This document shows positions 50,862 through 59,825 of a stretch of 64,000 nucleotides of DNA, one piece after another. This DNA is from Ensifer sp. LCM 4579 (lineage in GTDB: Bacteria > Pseudomonadota > Alphaproteobacteria > Rhizobiales > Rhizobiaceae): contig NZ_MDDV01000009.1 in the NCBI RefSeq assembly GCF_001854885.1, positions 127,655-191,654 on the forward strand, read 5' to 3'. The position numbers and the translations under genes were made by a program. The notes under the pieces are model-generated. The model saw only the letters and a program-made list of their open reading frames with translations, was not told the DNA's origin and searched no databases. Within the stretch, counting starts at the first letter, position 1, and the number at the start of each line of letters is the position of its first letter.

Positions 50862-50945
50862 CTCCTCGGCGCGATAGGGTGAAAGCCGAGTTTGGTAGGC
50901 GGGGCCAAGTCGACGGGAGCACAACAGAGGCGATGGAAGCGCATT

Positions 50946-51107
50946 CTACAGCGCCGCGCGTCTTATGAGACGCGCAAAGCCCGGGTAAAGGAGACATGCA
51001 GTAGCGCATCGCCTCGGAGACCGGACACGATTTTTGGAAATCTCGATGCGCAGGTTCAAAGAATTGCAGCGAGCTTAGCGCGTCTGAAAGGACGCGCGGC
51101 GCTGCAG
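50946..51107. repeat. RIME-like mosaic element with 17-base terminal inverted repeats
   Basis: CTACAGCGCCGCGCGTC (50946-50962) and GACGCGCGGCGCTGCAG (51091-51107) are inverted copies with one mismatch. Each end carries its own hairpin (GCGCGTCT 50956-50963 with AGACGCGC 50968-50975; GCGCGTC 51078-51084 with GACGCGC 51091-51097). The left end is identical to the element at 511-527. The 162-base unit has no gene and resembles a miniature non-autonomous element. Confidence 0.65.
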
Positions 51108-51163
51108 GCGCTTGCCTTCTCGCGGCCTGTTCGAGTCGCGCCTCGGCCGCGGGAGATTTTCCT

Positions 51164-51514
51164 TCAATGAATGGTCCGGGAATACTCCTGAGGACAAAAC
51201 TCCTCGAAATCCTCCAGGACGCGAACAAGCTCGAACGAGTAGAGCGAAAGACCGAACAATTGCCCTGTCACGTACAGCGTAAACGCAGGTTGCTTGAATT
51301 GCACAACTTGCCTGCCGAGCGGGGCCGCCGTCTCTCGTGGCGTGACGGAAAACGCCATCAGATGCTCCTCGGAGCCGAAATTGGGCCGTGACGAATAATC
51401 TGGCGAAGTTTGGACCGGATTGCCAGGCACCATTCTCCAGCCCTCCGACGCGCTCTCGGAAAAAACCTCCAATGGGACCAGATTGATTTCGATACGATTT
51501 AGTTCCTGATTCAT
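51164..51514 (-). CDS. hypothetical cytoplasmic protein
   Basis: This gene encodes 116 residues without a signal peptide or membrane helix. It has aromatic-rich segments (VQFKQPAFTLYVTGQLFGLS, LYSFELVRVLEDFEEF) and looks like a mixed alpha-beta fold. AGGATTGCC precedes ATG 51514 as a weak ribosome site. It follows the exported gene at 51526 after 11 bases and may form a unit with it. I do not recognise a family. Its 3' end adjoins the repeat element. Confidence 0.5.
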   Translation of the reverse strand: MNQELNRIEINLVPLEVFSESASEGWRMVPGNPVQTSPDYSSRPNFGSEEHLMAFSVTPRETAAPLGRQVVQFKQPAFTLYVTGQLFGLSLYSFELVRVLEDFEEFCPQEYSRTIH

Positions 51515-51525
51515 GGCGGCAATCC

Positions 51526-51846
51526 TCAGAAGGAACGTGGGGGAACGAAGAGACAGATGGTGCGGCCCGCGGGCTCGCCTGCCACCGTGCAATGGTGAAA
51601 CTGCCCGTCCGGACTGTTCCTGATGCGCGTGTCTCGCGGCATAATGAGCTCTCCGGTAAGCTTGATGACATAACCGCGGGGACCTTCGAGAACGGCTTGG
51701 CTCTCGACTTCGCGGCAGTCCATCCCGCTGCAACATGAAAACGGATAGGTCCATCCGTGCGGCTGTGCCGCTGTCGGCGTCGCGTCGTGTGCTGCTGCAG
51801 GTGCAGCAAAAACGAGTGCAAAAAGCGTTGCCTTTAGCCTGCCCAT
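51526..51846 (-). CDS. small exported cysteine-containing hypothetical protein
   Basis: This gene encodes 106 residues with a signal peptide (MGRLKATLFALVFAAPAAA). The mature part has WTYPFSCCSGMDCREVE with three close cysteines and later FHHCTVAGE and TICLFVPP, so five cysteines in all. These could form disulfides or bind a metal. The pattern is familiar from conserved hypothetical exported proteins of rhizobia, without a known role. A start 12 bases earlier (51858) is also possible. Confidence 0.65.
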   Translation of the reverse strand: MGRLKATLFALVFAAPAAAHDATPTAAQPHGWTYPFSCCSGMDCREVESQAVLEGPRGYVIKLTGELIMPRDTRIRNSPDGQFHHCTVAGEPAGRTICLFVPPRSF

Positions 51847-52165
51847 GATCCGCACCATCGACGATGGAGATTATCCTCACGATAGCGGCGGGCCTCCCGG
51901 CCTGACTATTGAGCAGGAGGAACGATTGGGTACCAACGTGCAGGGGGTGACCTATACGGAGGTTTAGGTGTGCCATCATACCGGCTGCTGCTCGCACGAG
52001 AGAAACGGGCTTGGTCGATTGGATTTGCAATGCCCCGCACGACGGAATAGAGTCCTAACCAGAGAAAGGATTGCCCAGCCGCCTCCCGGGGCGATGGCAT
52101 TTCAGCCCGAAATGGGAGCGATCGCGGCCTGAGCAAAGCCCCTCGCGGATTGCGGGGCGAGTGCT
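51847..52165. other. 319-base divergent spacer before nuoA
   Basis: No gene is supported. The region should contain the nuoA promoter and that of the exported gene at 51846, but no clear -35/-10 pair or EcfG motif was recognised. A GGAAC at 51920-51924 is not followed by GTT at the right distance. GCCCCTCGCGG to GCGGGGC near 52137-52157 can form a small hairpin in the nuoA leader. Confidence 0.4.
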
Positions 52166-52531
52166 ATGACGGCAATGGAATTCCTGCCTGTTCTTTTCAT
52201 GGTCGCCGGAATCGTTCTGGTGGCGGCAGGGACGCTTTTCGTCTCTTCGCTGCTGCGCCCGTCCAATTCCTATCCCGAGAAGAACATGCCTTACGAGTGC
52301 GGTGTGGACCCGGCAGGCGAGGCTGCCGGGGGGCGCTTCCGGGTGCCATTCTTCATCGTGGCGATCCTGTTGGTGGTCTTCGATGTCGAAGCGATGTTCC
52401 TGTTTCCCTGGGCTGTCGTGCTCAAGGACATCGGCCTCGTCGGTTACGTCGAGATGTTCGTCTTCATAGCGCTGCTTCTCGTGGGCTTTGCCTACGCCTG
52501 GCTGAAGGGAGCGTTGGAATGGGAGGAGTAG
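52166..52531 (+). CDS. nuoA: NADH-quinone oxidoreductase subunit A
   Basis: This gene encodes 121 residues with three membrane helices. [20 protein letters not shown] with the conserved loop Cys, [20 protein letters not shown] and [20 protein letters not shown] are the family blocks. It lies at the junction of the peripheral and membrane arms, near the quinone site. It is the first gene of nuoABCDEFG. It overlaps nuoB by 13 bases. Confidence 0.95.
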   Translation: MTAMEFLPVLFMVAGIVLVAAGTLFVSSLLRPSNSYPEKNMPYECGVDPAGEAAGGRFRVPFFIVAILLVVFDVEAMFLFPWAVVLKDIGLVGYVEMFVFIALLLVGFAYAWLKGALEWEE

Positions 52532-53022
52532 GCAACGCGATCCGCGACAGCGTGCTGTTCACTACGGCCGACAGCGTCATCAGCTGGAGCCGGCGGTCGG
52601 CGTTGTGGCCGGAGACCTTCGGCATCGCCTGCTGCGCCATCGAGATGATCTCGGCCGGCTGTGCGCGCTACGACCTCGACCGGTTCGGCGTGGTGTTCCG
52701 CCCGTCGCCGCGGCAATCGGACGTGATGATCATTGCCGGCACCGTGACCCGGAAATTCGCGCCGGTGGTACGGCGGCTCTACGATCAGATGCCGGAGCCG
52801 CGCTGGGTGATCGCCATGGGCACCTGCGCGATTTCCGGAGGGGTCTACAACACCTATGCGGTGGTGCAGGGATCGGAAACCTTCGTGCCCGTCGACGTGC
52901 ATGTGCCAGGTTGTCCGCCGCGCCCAGAGGCGCTGATGCACGGCTTCCTCATGCTGCAAGAGAAGATCAAGAGAACCCGTGCATTGGCAGGCACGCCTCT
53001 CGATCGGGTTGTGGCATCATGA
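52519..53022 (+). CDS. nuoB: NADH-quinone oxidoreductase subunit B
   Basis: This gene encodes 167 residues. The N2 cluster ligands are in [10 protein letters not shown], in [11 protein letters not shown] and in [14 protein letters not shown]2 is the last iron-sulfur cluster before the quinone. The start at ATG 52519 gives [11 protein letters not shown]; the open frame extends upstream but has no better start. It overlaps nuoC by ATGA. Confidence 0.96.
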   Translation: MGGVGNAIRDSVLFTTADSVISWSRRSALWPETFGIACCAIEMISAGCARYDLDRFGVVFRPSPRQSDVMIIAGTVTRKFAPVVRRLYDQMPEPRWVIAMGTCAISGGVYNTYAVVQGSETFVPVDVHVPGCPPRPEALMHGFLMLQEKIKRTRALAGTPLDRVVAS

Positions 53023-53552
53023 GCGGCGAGCCCCTCGACCGCGCCCTGATCATGAAGCGCTTCGAGGGAGCAATCGAGGATCTTGGCACCGCACACGGCA
53101 TTCACGCCTTTGCCGTTCCGCCGGAGACGATCGTTGAGGTCTGCCGCGTCCTGAAAGACGATCCCGCGCTTCGGTTCAATTTTCTTTCGGATATTTGCGG
53201 GGTCGATCATCACCCCGAAACGCCGCGTTTCGAGGCGGTTTATCATCTCTATTCGCTGCCGAACAAATGGCGGGTCCGCATCAAGTGCCGACTGGGCGAT
53301 CCGCCCGAGATTTCCTCGGTCACCGGCGTGTGGCGCACCGCCAATTGGCACGAGCGCGAGGCCTGGGACATGTATGGAATTCGCTTCACAGGACATCCGG
53401 ACCTGCGCCGGATCTACATGTGGGAAGGCTTCGAGGGCTTTCCGCAGCGCAAGGATTTCCCGTTGCGGGGCTACAAGGACAAGCTGAACCCCTTTGGTGC
53501 CGAAGGCCCGCCCCCGACGCAGCCCGATCTCGCCACCAAGGAAATTCCATGA
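53019..53552 (+). CDS. nuoC: NADH-quinone oxidoreductase subunit C
   Basis: This gene encodes 177 residues. [33 protein letters not shown] and [20 protein letters not shown] are the 30 kDa subunit blocks. It is a separate gene, not fused with nuoD as in enterobacteria. It helps hold the peripheral arm together near the N2 cluster. nuoD follows after 30 bases. Confidence 0.95.
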   Translation: MSGEPLDRALIMKRFEGAIEDLGTAHGIHAFAVPPETIVEVCRVLKDDPALRFNFLSDICGVDHHPETPRFEAVYHLYSLPNKWRVRIKCRLGDPPEISSVTGVWRTANWHEREAWDMYGIRFTGHPDLRRIYMWEGFEGFPQRKDFPLRGYKDKLNPFGAEGPPPTQPDLATKEIP

Positions 53553-53582
53553 TGGAGGCCGCTTTCGGATTGGACCGTTGAG

Positions 53583-54797
53583 ATGACCGAAGTTACCGAG
53601 CTCATCAGGCCGGAGGGCGAAGCGCTCGATACCAAGGAAGTGCTTCTCAACCTCGGACCCCAGCACCCCAGCACCCATGGGGTTCTTCGCCTCGTCCTCG
53701 AACTGGACGGCGAGTATGTCGAGCGCGTTGACCCGCATATCGGCTACCTCCACCGCGGCACCGAGAAACTGGCGGAGAGCTTCACCTATACGCAAATCTT
53801 TCCGCTGACCGACCGGCTCGACTATCTCTGTCCGCCTTCGAACAATCTCGCCTTCGCGATCGCCGTGGAGAAGCTCCTCGGCATAGAGGCGCCGGTGCGT
53901 GCGCAATATATCCGCGTGATGATGGCGGAGCTCGCGCGGATCTCCGGCCATCTTCTGATCACCGGCGCTTTGCCGATGGATCTCGGTGCCATGACCGCGC
54001 TGCTCTACGCCATGCGCGAACGCGAAATGATCATGGATCTCCTGGAAATGGTCACCGGCGCGCGCATGCACACCTCCTACTGCAGGGTCGGCGGCGTGCG
54101 CGAGGACTTGCCGGATGGATTCGTCGACAAGATCCGCGAGTTCTGCGAAATCTTCCCGAACCGGATCCGCGACTATGAGCGGCTCATGGAGAAGAACCGC
54201 GTGTTCCTCAAGCGCACGCGGGGGATCGGCGTGATCTCCGCGGAGGACGCCATCGATCTGGGGCTGAGCGGGCCGAACCTGCGCGCTTCCGGTGTCGACT
54301 GGGACATTCGGCGCGACGAACCATACGAAATCTACGACCGGTTGGACTTCAACGTGATCACACGCGGCGAAGGCGATTGCTACGCACGTTGGCAGTGCCG
54401 GGTCGACGAGATGCGCGAAAGCATCCGGATCATCGAACAATGCGTCGAGGAACTGCCTGATGGGCCGTTCCAGATCGACATGCCGACCATCGCCTTCCCC
54501 GTGGACAAGGAGAAGGTGCACTGCTCCATGGAGGCGCTGATCCAGCACTTCGATCTTTCGGCCTATGGCTTCAACGTCCCCAAAGGCGAGGTCTATTCGG
54601 CGATCGAGGCGCCGAAGGGGGAACTCGGCTTTTACATCCTCAGCGACGGGTCGCCGAAGCCGTTCCGCATGAAGGTGAGGGCACCCTCCTTCGTCAATCT
54701 TCAGGCGCTGTTCGGCGTCAGCAACGCGCGCTACCTCGCCGACATGATTGCCGTCCTCGGCAGCCTCGATCCGGTGATGGCCGAGGTGGACAAGTAG
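53583..54797 (+). CDS. nuoD: NADH-quinone oxidoreductase subunit D
   Basis: This gene encodes 404 residues of the 49 kDa subunit. LNLGPQHPSTHGVLRLVLEL holds the quinone-site His, HIGYLHRGTEKLAES and DRLDYLCPPSNNLAFAIAVE follow, and RAPSFVNLQALFGVSN is the C-terminal block. With NuoB it forms the quinone-reduction site. The N-terminus has a short extension (MTEVTELIRPEGEALDTKEV) before the conserved part. It is followed by nuoE after 17 bases. Confidence 0.96.
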   Translation: MTEVTELIRPEGEALDTKEVLLNLGPQHPSTHGVLRLVLELDGEYVERVDPHIGYLHRGTEKLAESFTYTQIFPLTDRLDYLCPPSNNLAFAIAVEKLLGIEAPVRAQYIRVMMAELARISGHLLITGALPMDLGAMTALLYAMREREMIMDLLEMVTGARMHTSYCRVGGVREDLPDGFVDKIREFCEIFPNRIRDYERLMEKNRVFLKRTRGIGVISAEDAIDLGLSGPNLRASGVDWDIRRDEPYEIYDRLDFNVITRGEGDCYARWQCRVDEMRESIRIIEQCVEELPDGPFQIDMPTIAFPVDKEKVHCSMEALIQHFDLSAYGFNVPKGEVYSAIEAPKGELGFYILSDGSPKPFRMKVRAPSFVNLQALFGVSNARYLADMIAVLGSLDPVMAEVDK

Positions 54798-54814
54798 CAG
54801 GGGGCTCGGATCCG

Positions 54815-55327
54815 ATGACGATGCGCGAAGAGATCGAAGCGGCGGCGGCGCGCTATCCGAGCCGACGCTCGGCGATCATGCCCGCGCTGCTGATCGCCCA
54901 GAAGGAGCACGGCCATCTGCCAGGCGCGGTGCTGGAAGAGGTCGCCGATATTCTGGGCGTCGAGCGGATCTGGGTCTACGAGCTCGCGACCTTCTACACG
55001 CTCTTCCACACGGAGCCGGTTGGCAGATTCCACCTCCAGCTCTGCGACAATGTCTCCTGCATGTTGTGCGGCGCCGAGGACCTGCTGAGATATCTGGAAG
55101 CGGTGCTTGGAACGGAGAAGGGCGAGACCACCCCGGATGGCCTGTTCACACTATCGACCGTCGAGTGCCTCGGCGCTTGCGAGGTGGCTCCGGTGATGCA
55201 GGTCGGCGACGATTACCACGGCAATCTCGACATTGCGCGGCTGGAGGCACTTCTTGAAAGTCTCCGGGCTATGGCCGGCCAGGCAGTAAGCGCTGAGCCA
55301 GCTCCTCAGCCATCAGCGGGAGAGTAG
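54815..55327 (+). CDS. nuoE: NADH-quinone oxidoreductase subunit E
   Basis: This gene encodes 170 residues of the 24 kDa subunit. The [2Fe-2S] cluster N1a is bound by CDNVSCMLCGAEDLL and VECLGACEVAPVMQ. The N-terminal helical domain (YPSRRSAIMPALLIAQKEHG) is typical. It sits beside NuoF at the tip of the peripheral arm. nuoF begins four bases after its stop. Confidence 0.95.
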   Translation: MTMREEIEAAAARYPSRRSAIMPALLIAQKEHGHLPGAVLEEVADILGVERIWVYELATFYTLFHTEPVGRFHLQLCDNVSCMLCGAEDLLRYLEAVLGTEKGETTPDGLFTLSTVECLGACEVAPVMQVGDDYHGNLDIARLEALLESLRAMAGQAVSAEPAPQPSAGE

Positions 55328-55331
55328 TGCC

Positions 55332-56597
55332 ATGTTCGAACCGGTCCTGCTGAGAAATATCGATTTGCCGGACGGTCATTTGCTGTCCAGCTACGAGGCC
55401 GGCGGCGGTTATGAGGCGCTGGCGAAGGTGCTTCGCGAGCATACGCCCGACGAGGTCGTCGAGCTCGTCAAGCAATCCAATCTGCGCGGCCGCGGCGGTG
55501 CCGGCTTCCCGACGGGGATGAAATGGAGTTTCGTGCCGAAACAATCGGAGAAACCGAAATATTTGTGCTGCAACGCCGACGAGGGCGAGCCCGGCACCTT
55601 CAAGGACCGGATCATCATGGAGCGCGACCCGCACCAACTCATCGAGGGGCTGGCGGTCAGCGGCTATGCGATCGGGGCGGAAACCGCCTATGTCTATGTC
55701 CGCGGAGAATATGTGACGGCGATCCGTCGCCTGGAACAGGCGATCGCGGAGGCCCGGGATGCGGGTTATCTCGGAAGGCGCGTCCTTGGTTCGGACCTGA
55801 ATTTCGATGTGCATATTCACTGCGGCGCCGGCGCCTATATCTGCGGCGAAGAGACCGCGATGCTGGAATCGCTCGAAGGCAGACGGGCGCAACCGCGGCT
55901 GAAACCGCCATTTCCGGCCGTGGCCGGGCTCTATGCCAGCCCCACGGTGATCAACAATGTCGAGACGCTTGCCTGCGTGCCGCACATCGTAGCGCGCGGC
56001 GCGAGTTGGTTTCGCGGCATCGGGCCGGACAAGAGCCCGGGACCGAAGCTCTACTGCGTCAGCGGGCAGGTCCGCAGGCCCGGCCTTTACGAGCTGCCGA
56101 TGGGCATAGCCTTGCGCGAACTGGTCGAGGAGCATGCCGGCGGACCGCTGCCGGGCCGAAAGGTCCAGGCGGTGATCCCGGGCGGCGTCTCGGCGCCGGT
56201 CATCCCGGAGACCGGGCTGGAAGTAGGGATGGATTTCGACTCGCTTGCCGCCGTGGGCTCGATGCTCGGCTCGGCCGGGGTGATCGTGGTCGACGATACC
56301 ACCTGCATGGTCAAGGTCGCGACCCGGATCGTCGAGTTCTTCCACCATGAGTCCTGCGGCAAGTGCACGCCGTGCCGGGAGGGATTGAACTGGGCCGTCA
56401 AGGTTCTGCGCCGGATCGAGGCCGGGCAGGGCACGGCCGGTGATCTGGAGCAATTGGAGATGCTCTGCAAGGGCATCTTCGGCAATACGTTTTGTGCATT
56501 GGGTGATGGCGCGGCGATGGGATTGCGCGCGGCACTCGAGCATTTCCGCGATGAATTCGTTGCACACATCGAGGAGCGAAGGTGCCCGTTCCACTGA
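55332..56597 (+). CDS. nuoF: NADH-quinone oxidoreductase subunit F
   Basis: This gene encodes 421 residues of the 51 kDa subunit. GRGGAGFPTGMKWSF is the FMN/NADH loop, CNADEGEPGTFKDR follows, and ESCGKCTPCREGLNW plus the later Cys in GNTFCALGDGAA bind the N3 cluster. It oxidises NADH and passes electrons through FMN. nuoG follows after 23 bases. Confidence 0.96.
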   Translation: MFEPVLLRNIDLPDGHLLSSYEAGGGYEALAKVLREHTPDEVVELVKQSNLRGRGGAGFPTGMKWSFVPKQSEKPKYLCCNADEGEPGTFKDRIIMERDPHQLIEGLAVSGYAIGAETAYVYVRGEYVTAIRRLEQAIAEARDAGYLGRRVLGSDLNFDVHIHCGAGAYICGEETAMLESLEGRRAQPRLKPPFPAVAGLYASPTVINNVETLACVPHIVARGASWFRGIGPDKSPGPKLYCVSGQVRRPGLYELPMGIALRELVEEHAGGPLPGRKVQAVIPGGVSAPVIPETGLEVGMDFDSLAAVGSMLGSAGVIVVDDTTCMVKVATRIVEFFHHESCGKCTPCREGLNWAVKVLRRIEAGQGTAGDLEQLEMLCKGIFGNTFCALGDGAAMGLRAALEHFRDEFVAHIEERRCPFH

Positions 56598-56620
56598 AGG
56601 GAATGGGGCAGTGAGGAACT

Positions 56621-59227
56621 ATGGTCAGCATCACCATCGACGGACAAAAGCTTGAAGTCGAGCCTGGCTCCACGGTGCTCAACGCCGCCGAACGTCTGGG
56701 CATCGAAATTCCGACGTTCTGCTACTGGAAGCGGTTACCGCCGCTCGCCTCCTGCCGCATGTGCCTGGTGGAGATCGAGGGGCTGCGGCGGTTGCAGCCG
56801 TCCTGCGCGACCGTTGTCGCGGAAGGCATGGTGGTGCGCACGAACACGCCGCTGATCGAGGAGACGCGCTCGTCCATGCTCGACATGCTGCTCGCCAACC
56901 ACCCGCTCGACTGCCCGATCTGCGACAAGGGCGGCGAGTGCGAGCTTCAGGATATGGTGATGGCCTACGGACCGCGCGAAAGCCGGTTCCGCGACCCCAA
57001 ACGCGTGTTCCACTCGAAGGACCTCCGCCTGAGCCCCGTCATCATCATGAATGTCAACCGCTGCATCCAGTGCCAGCGCTGCGTGCGGATGTGCGAGGAT
57101 GTCGTCGGTGCGGTGGCGCTCGGCACGGTCGAAAAAGGCATGGATACCGCCGTCACCGGGTTCGAGGGCAGTCTCGCGAGCTGCGACCAGTGCGGCAATT
57201 GCGTCGAGGTCTGTCCGGTCGGCGCGCTGATGAGCTTTCCCTATCGCTACAAGGCGCGGCCCTGGGACCTCAAGGAGACCGATACGATCTGCCCGCATTG
57301 CGGCACCGGCTGCCAGCTCACCGTGGGCGCCCGCAAGGGCGAGTTCTTGCGGGTCCGGTCTGACTGGGAGCACGGCGTCAACCGTGAAACGCTTTGCGTG
57401 CGCGGCCGCTTCGGGCTCGATTTCATCGAGAGCCGCGACCGCATCAAGCGGCCGATGATCAGCCGGGACGGCACGCTCACGCCGGTTTCCTGGATGGAGG
57501 CGGGCGACTATCTGGCCCGGCGCCTTGCGGCTCTCGACGGCAGGGCCGCGGGCGGACTGATTTCGCCGCGTCTGCCCAACGAGGTGCTCTATCGGTTCCA
57601 GAAGCTGATGCGCACGGCGTTCCGCACCAACAATGTCGACTGCTCGTCGCGCTGGTCCACGCCGGTCGACGCCCTGGTCCCGCTGATTGCCGGTTTCTAC
57701 AGCCGCGCGCCGCTGGACGAGGTGATCGGCAACGACGCGGTGCTTGTGATCGGCGGCAATGTGACCGAGGAAAACCCGGTCACCGAATACCTGCTGCGCG
57801 ACGCCGCGCGTCAGCGGCGCACGCGATTGCTGATGCTCTCGGCGCGCCCCTCGCGGCTGGATGCCGATGCCCAGGCGGTTGTGCGCATGCGGCCGAACGC
57901 TCAGGGCCACAGCCTGGCTGCTTTGGCCGCCGCGGTCGCGGCGGCGGCCGGCGACGCCTTGCCCGTCGGGGTACTTGCCGAGATTCGGGCGGCAACCGGC
58001 GAGCCGGCTGCGATTGCCGGTGCAGGGACGGACCGGATGGCGAGCGCGCTTGCACAAGCCCACAGCGTCGCCGTGCTCGTAAGCGTCGATCTGCTGCGAT
58101 CGCCGGAGGCGCGCGCGACCCTGCAGCAGCTCGGCAATCTGCTGCAGCTTCTCCGCCTCCTCGGAAAAGGCCCGGCGATGCAGTTCCTCTTCGATCGCGC
58201 CAACCAGCTGGGAGCCTGGGACATGGGGGTCTTGCCGGCGGCGCTGCCGGGGCTGCAGGCGCTCGCCGACGAGCACGCGCGCGCACTGCTCGGACTGGCC
58301 TGGGGGTCGGAGATCCCGTCAGAACCGGGTCTGGATTTCGATGCGATGCTGGAGCTTTGTTCCGATGGGAGCATGGGCCCGCTCTATGTCGTCGGAACGG
58401 ACCCGCTGATCTCCCATCCGGACCGGAAATTCGTGCGGGCGGCCCTCGATGCCGCCGATCTCCTGATCGTGCAGGACGCGTTCCTCACAGAGACCGCGGG
58501 TCTTGCCGATGTGGTGCTGCCGGCGGCGGGTTACGGCGAAGAATCGGGCACCTTCACCAACAACGAGGGCCGGGTCCAGATGGTTCGCAAATTCCGCGAG
58601 CCTGCCTTCGAGGCGCGGAACAACCTCGCAATCTTCGATTTCGTCGCGGCGCTCGGCAATCGGCCGCTGCAGTCACCGACCGAGGACGAGGTCTTTGGCG
58701 AGATCGCCCGGCTCGTCCCGGCCTATGCGGGATTGTCGCCGGACGGGCTCGGCGCCGATGGCGCATTCACCAGACCTGCCCCGACGCCACCGCCAGCCAC
58801 CTTCTTTGCGGGGCCGCCCGCCCCGCAGCCGGCCGAGCGGCTGATGCTGATCACCGGCAATTGCCTGTTCCACAATGGCTATGATTCCGAACGCTCGGAG
58901 ATTTTGAACACGGTTGCGGATGATCCCTATGCCGAGATGAGTGCGGAGGACGCTGCCGAACTGGGTGTTTCGGATGGCGATCCGGTGGTGGTGCAATCCG
59001 CCCTGGGCGAACTGACGGCGAAGCTGAAGGTCAACAGGCGTTTTCCGAGGGGTGTCGTATTCGTTCCCGAGAATTATCGGGCGCTGCGTCTCAGCGGTCT
59101 GATGCGACGGGGTGAATATCCGTGCCCGGTGGAGGTTCGCGCCGCCGGCGCCAGCAATGCGATCGCACCTCTCGCCGGCTCTGGAAAGCCTGAGGATCTC
59201 GGCGGCGGCGTGGCCGGCTCGGCCTAG
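56621..59227 (+). CDS. nuoG: NADH-quinone oxidoreductase subunit G, with extra N7 cluster domain
   Basis: This gene encodes 868 residues. The N-terminal 2Fe-2S domain has FCYWKRLPPLASCRMCLVE; CPICDKGGECELQD, CIQCQRCVRMC and CDQCGNCVEVCPVG give the next clusters. CPHCGTGC and LCVRGRFG form the N7-type cluster and the entry to a molybdopterin-oxidoreductase-like domain. N7 occurs in E. coli-like NuoG but not in the usual alphaproteobacterial and mitochondrial form. So this is a second-type complex I. It is the last gene of the plus-strand set and ends 11 bases from the convergent CBS gene. Confidence 0.95.
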   Translation: MVSITIDGQKLEVEPGSTVLNAAERLGIEIPTFCYWKRLPPLASCRMCLVEIEGLRRLQPSCATVVAEGMVVRTNTPLIEETRSSMLDMLLANHPLDCPICDKGGECELQDMVMAYGPRESRFRDPKRVFHSKDLRLSPVIIMNVNRCIQCQRCVRMCEDVVGAVALGTVEKGMDTAVTGFEGSLASCDQCGNCVEVCPVGALMSFPYRYKARPWDLKETDTICPHCGTGCQLTVGARKGEFLRVRSDWEHGVNRETLCVRGRFGLDFIESRDRIKRPMISRDGTLTPVSWMEAGDYLARRLAALDGRAAGGLISPRLPNEVLYRFQKLMRTAFRTNNVDCSSRWSTPVDALVPLIAGFYSRAPLDEVIGNDAVLVIGGNVTEENPVTEYLLRDAARQRRTRLLMLSARPSRLDADAQAVVRMRPNAQGHSLAALAAAVAAAAGDALPVGVLAEIRAATGEPAAIAGAGTDRMASALAQAHSVAVLVSVDLLRSPEARATLQQLGNLLQLLRLLGKGPAMQFLFDRANQLGAWDMGVLPAALPGLQALADEHARALLGLAWGSEIPSEPGLDFDAMLELCSDGSMGPLYVVGTDPLISHPDRKFVRAALDAADLLIVQDAFLTETAGLADVVLPAAGYGEESGTFTNNEGRVQMVRKFREPAFEARNNLAIFDFVAALGNRPLQSPTEDEVFGEIARLVPAYAGLSPDGLGADGAFTRPAPTPPPATFFAGPPAPQPAERLMLITGNCLFHNGYDSERSEILNTVADDPYAEMSAEDAAELGVSDGDPVVVQSALGELTAKLKVNRRFPRGVVFVPENYRALRLSGLMRRGEYPCPVEVRAAGASNAIAPLAGSGKPEDLGGGVAGSA

Positions 59228-59238
59228 AGTCTTTCCTG

Positions 59239-59679
59239 TCAGCGATAATTCGTGCCGCAGATGTAGTCGTGCAGATCCTGCTCCGTGCGCAGCGCCTCAT
59301 CGAGCCTGTGCTTGACCACGTCGCCGATGCTGACGACGCCGACGACGTCCTCGCCATCCCTGACCAGCACATGACGCGTGCGCCGTTCGGTCATGATCGC
59401 CATCACGAAAGGCAGCAGATCGTTTGTCGAACAGGTCGCTACGTTGCGGGTCATGATGTCGGCGGCGCGCATCAGGGCCGCCTCCGCCCCGTGTGCCGCC
59501 ACGGCGTTGCAGCAATCGCGTTCCGAAAGCGTGCCCAGATATTCTCCGGGCCCGCCGCTGACGACCACGAAGCCGATATTCCTCTCCCGAAACAGCCGCA
59601 GGACCTCCACCATCGGCTGATCGGGCGCGACCGAAATCACTCCGACACCCTTGCCCTTCACGATTTCGCCGACAAACAT
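59239..59679 (-). CDS. CBS-domain pair protein
   Basis: This gene encodes 146 residues made of two CBS motifs (ISVAPDQPMVEVLRLFRERN with GTLSERDCC, and VATCSTNDLLPFVMAIMTER with GVVSIGDVVKHRLDE). Such stand-alone pairs bind adenosine nucleotides or NAD(H) and act as energy sensors. GGAGAGGAGG supports ATG 59679. It lies convergent with nuoG and downstream of nuoI, 146 bases apart with a palindrome between. A regulatory link to complex I is possible but inferred. Confidence 0.88.
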   Translation of the reverse strand: MFVGEIVKGKGVGVISVAPDQPMVEVLRLFRERNIGFVVVSGGPGEYLGTLSERDCCNAVAAHGAEAALMRAADIMTRNVATCSTNDLLPFVMAIMTERRTRHVLVRDGEDVVGVVSIGDVVKHRLDEALRTEQDLHDYICGTNYR

Positions 59680-59747
59680 CTCAAAGCCTCCTCTCCTCAA
59701 GCGCCATGCGTCGCCTCGGACGCACGGAGGTCGTTGCAGCCCCTCCA

Positions 59748-59800
59748 ATCGCCGCATGTTTCCTTAAATCGGAGGCGATCTAAGAAAACATGCGCGGACG
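59748..59800. repeat. RIME-like palindrome between nuoI and the CBS gene
   Basis: CGCATGTTT (59753-59761) and AAACATGCG (59786-59794) are perfect inverted copies, and the inner CTTAAATCG and CGATCTAAG extend the palindrome with one mismatch. It matches the second palindrome type of rhizobial RIME elements. It lies between two minus-strand genes and could process or end their transcript. Confidence 0.65.
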
Positions 59801-59825
59801 CACCGGTTCGACGGTTGGCGCGCGT

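Larger units (their letters stand above)
50694..51163. other. 470-base spacer with promoter and repeat element
   Basis: No gene is supported here. The left part holds an EcfG-like promoter for the cation transporter. The right part (50946-51107) is a RIME-like element bounded by inverted repeats. Short open frames in this stretch lack ribosome sites. Confidence 0.5.

Noticed and set aside
51906..52136. Possible 76-residue protein on the minus strand before nuoA
   Set aside because: There is no ribosome site, no known pattern and no neighbour in the same unit.
52854..54548. 564-codon open frame on the minus strand
   Set aside because: It is antisense to nuoC and nuoD, both of which are intact.
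56735..58276. 513-codon open frame on the minus strand
   Set aside because: It is antisense to nuoG, which has all cluster motifs.
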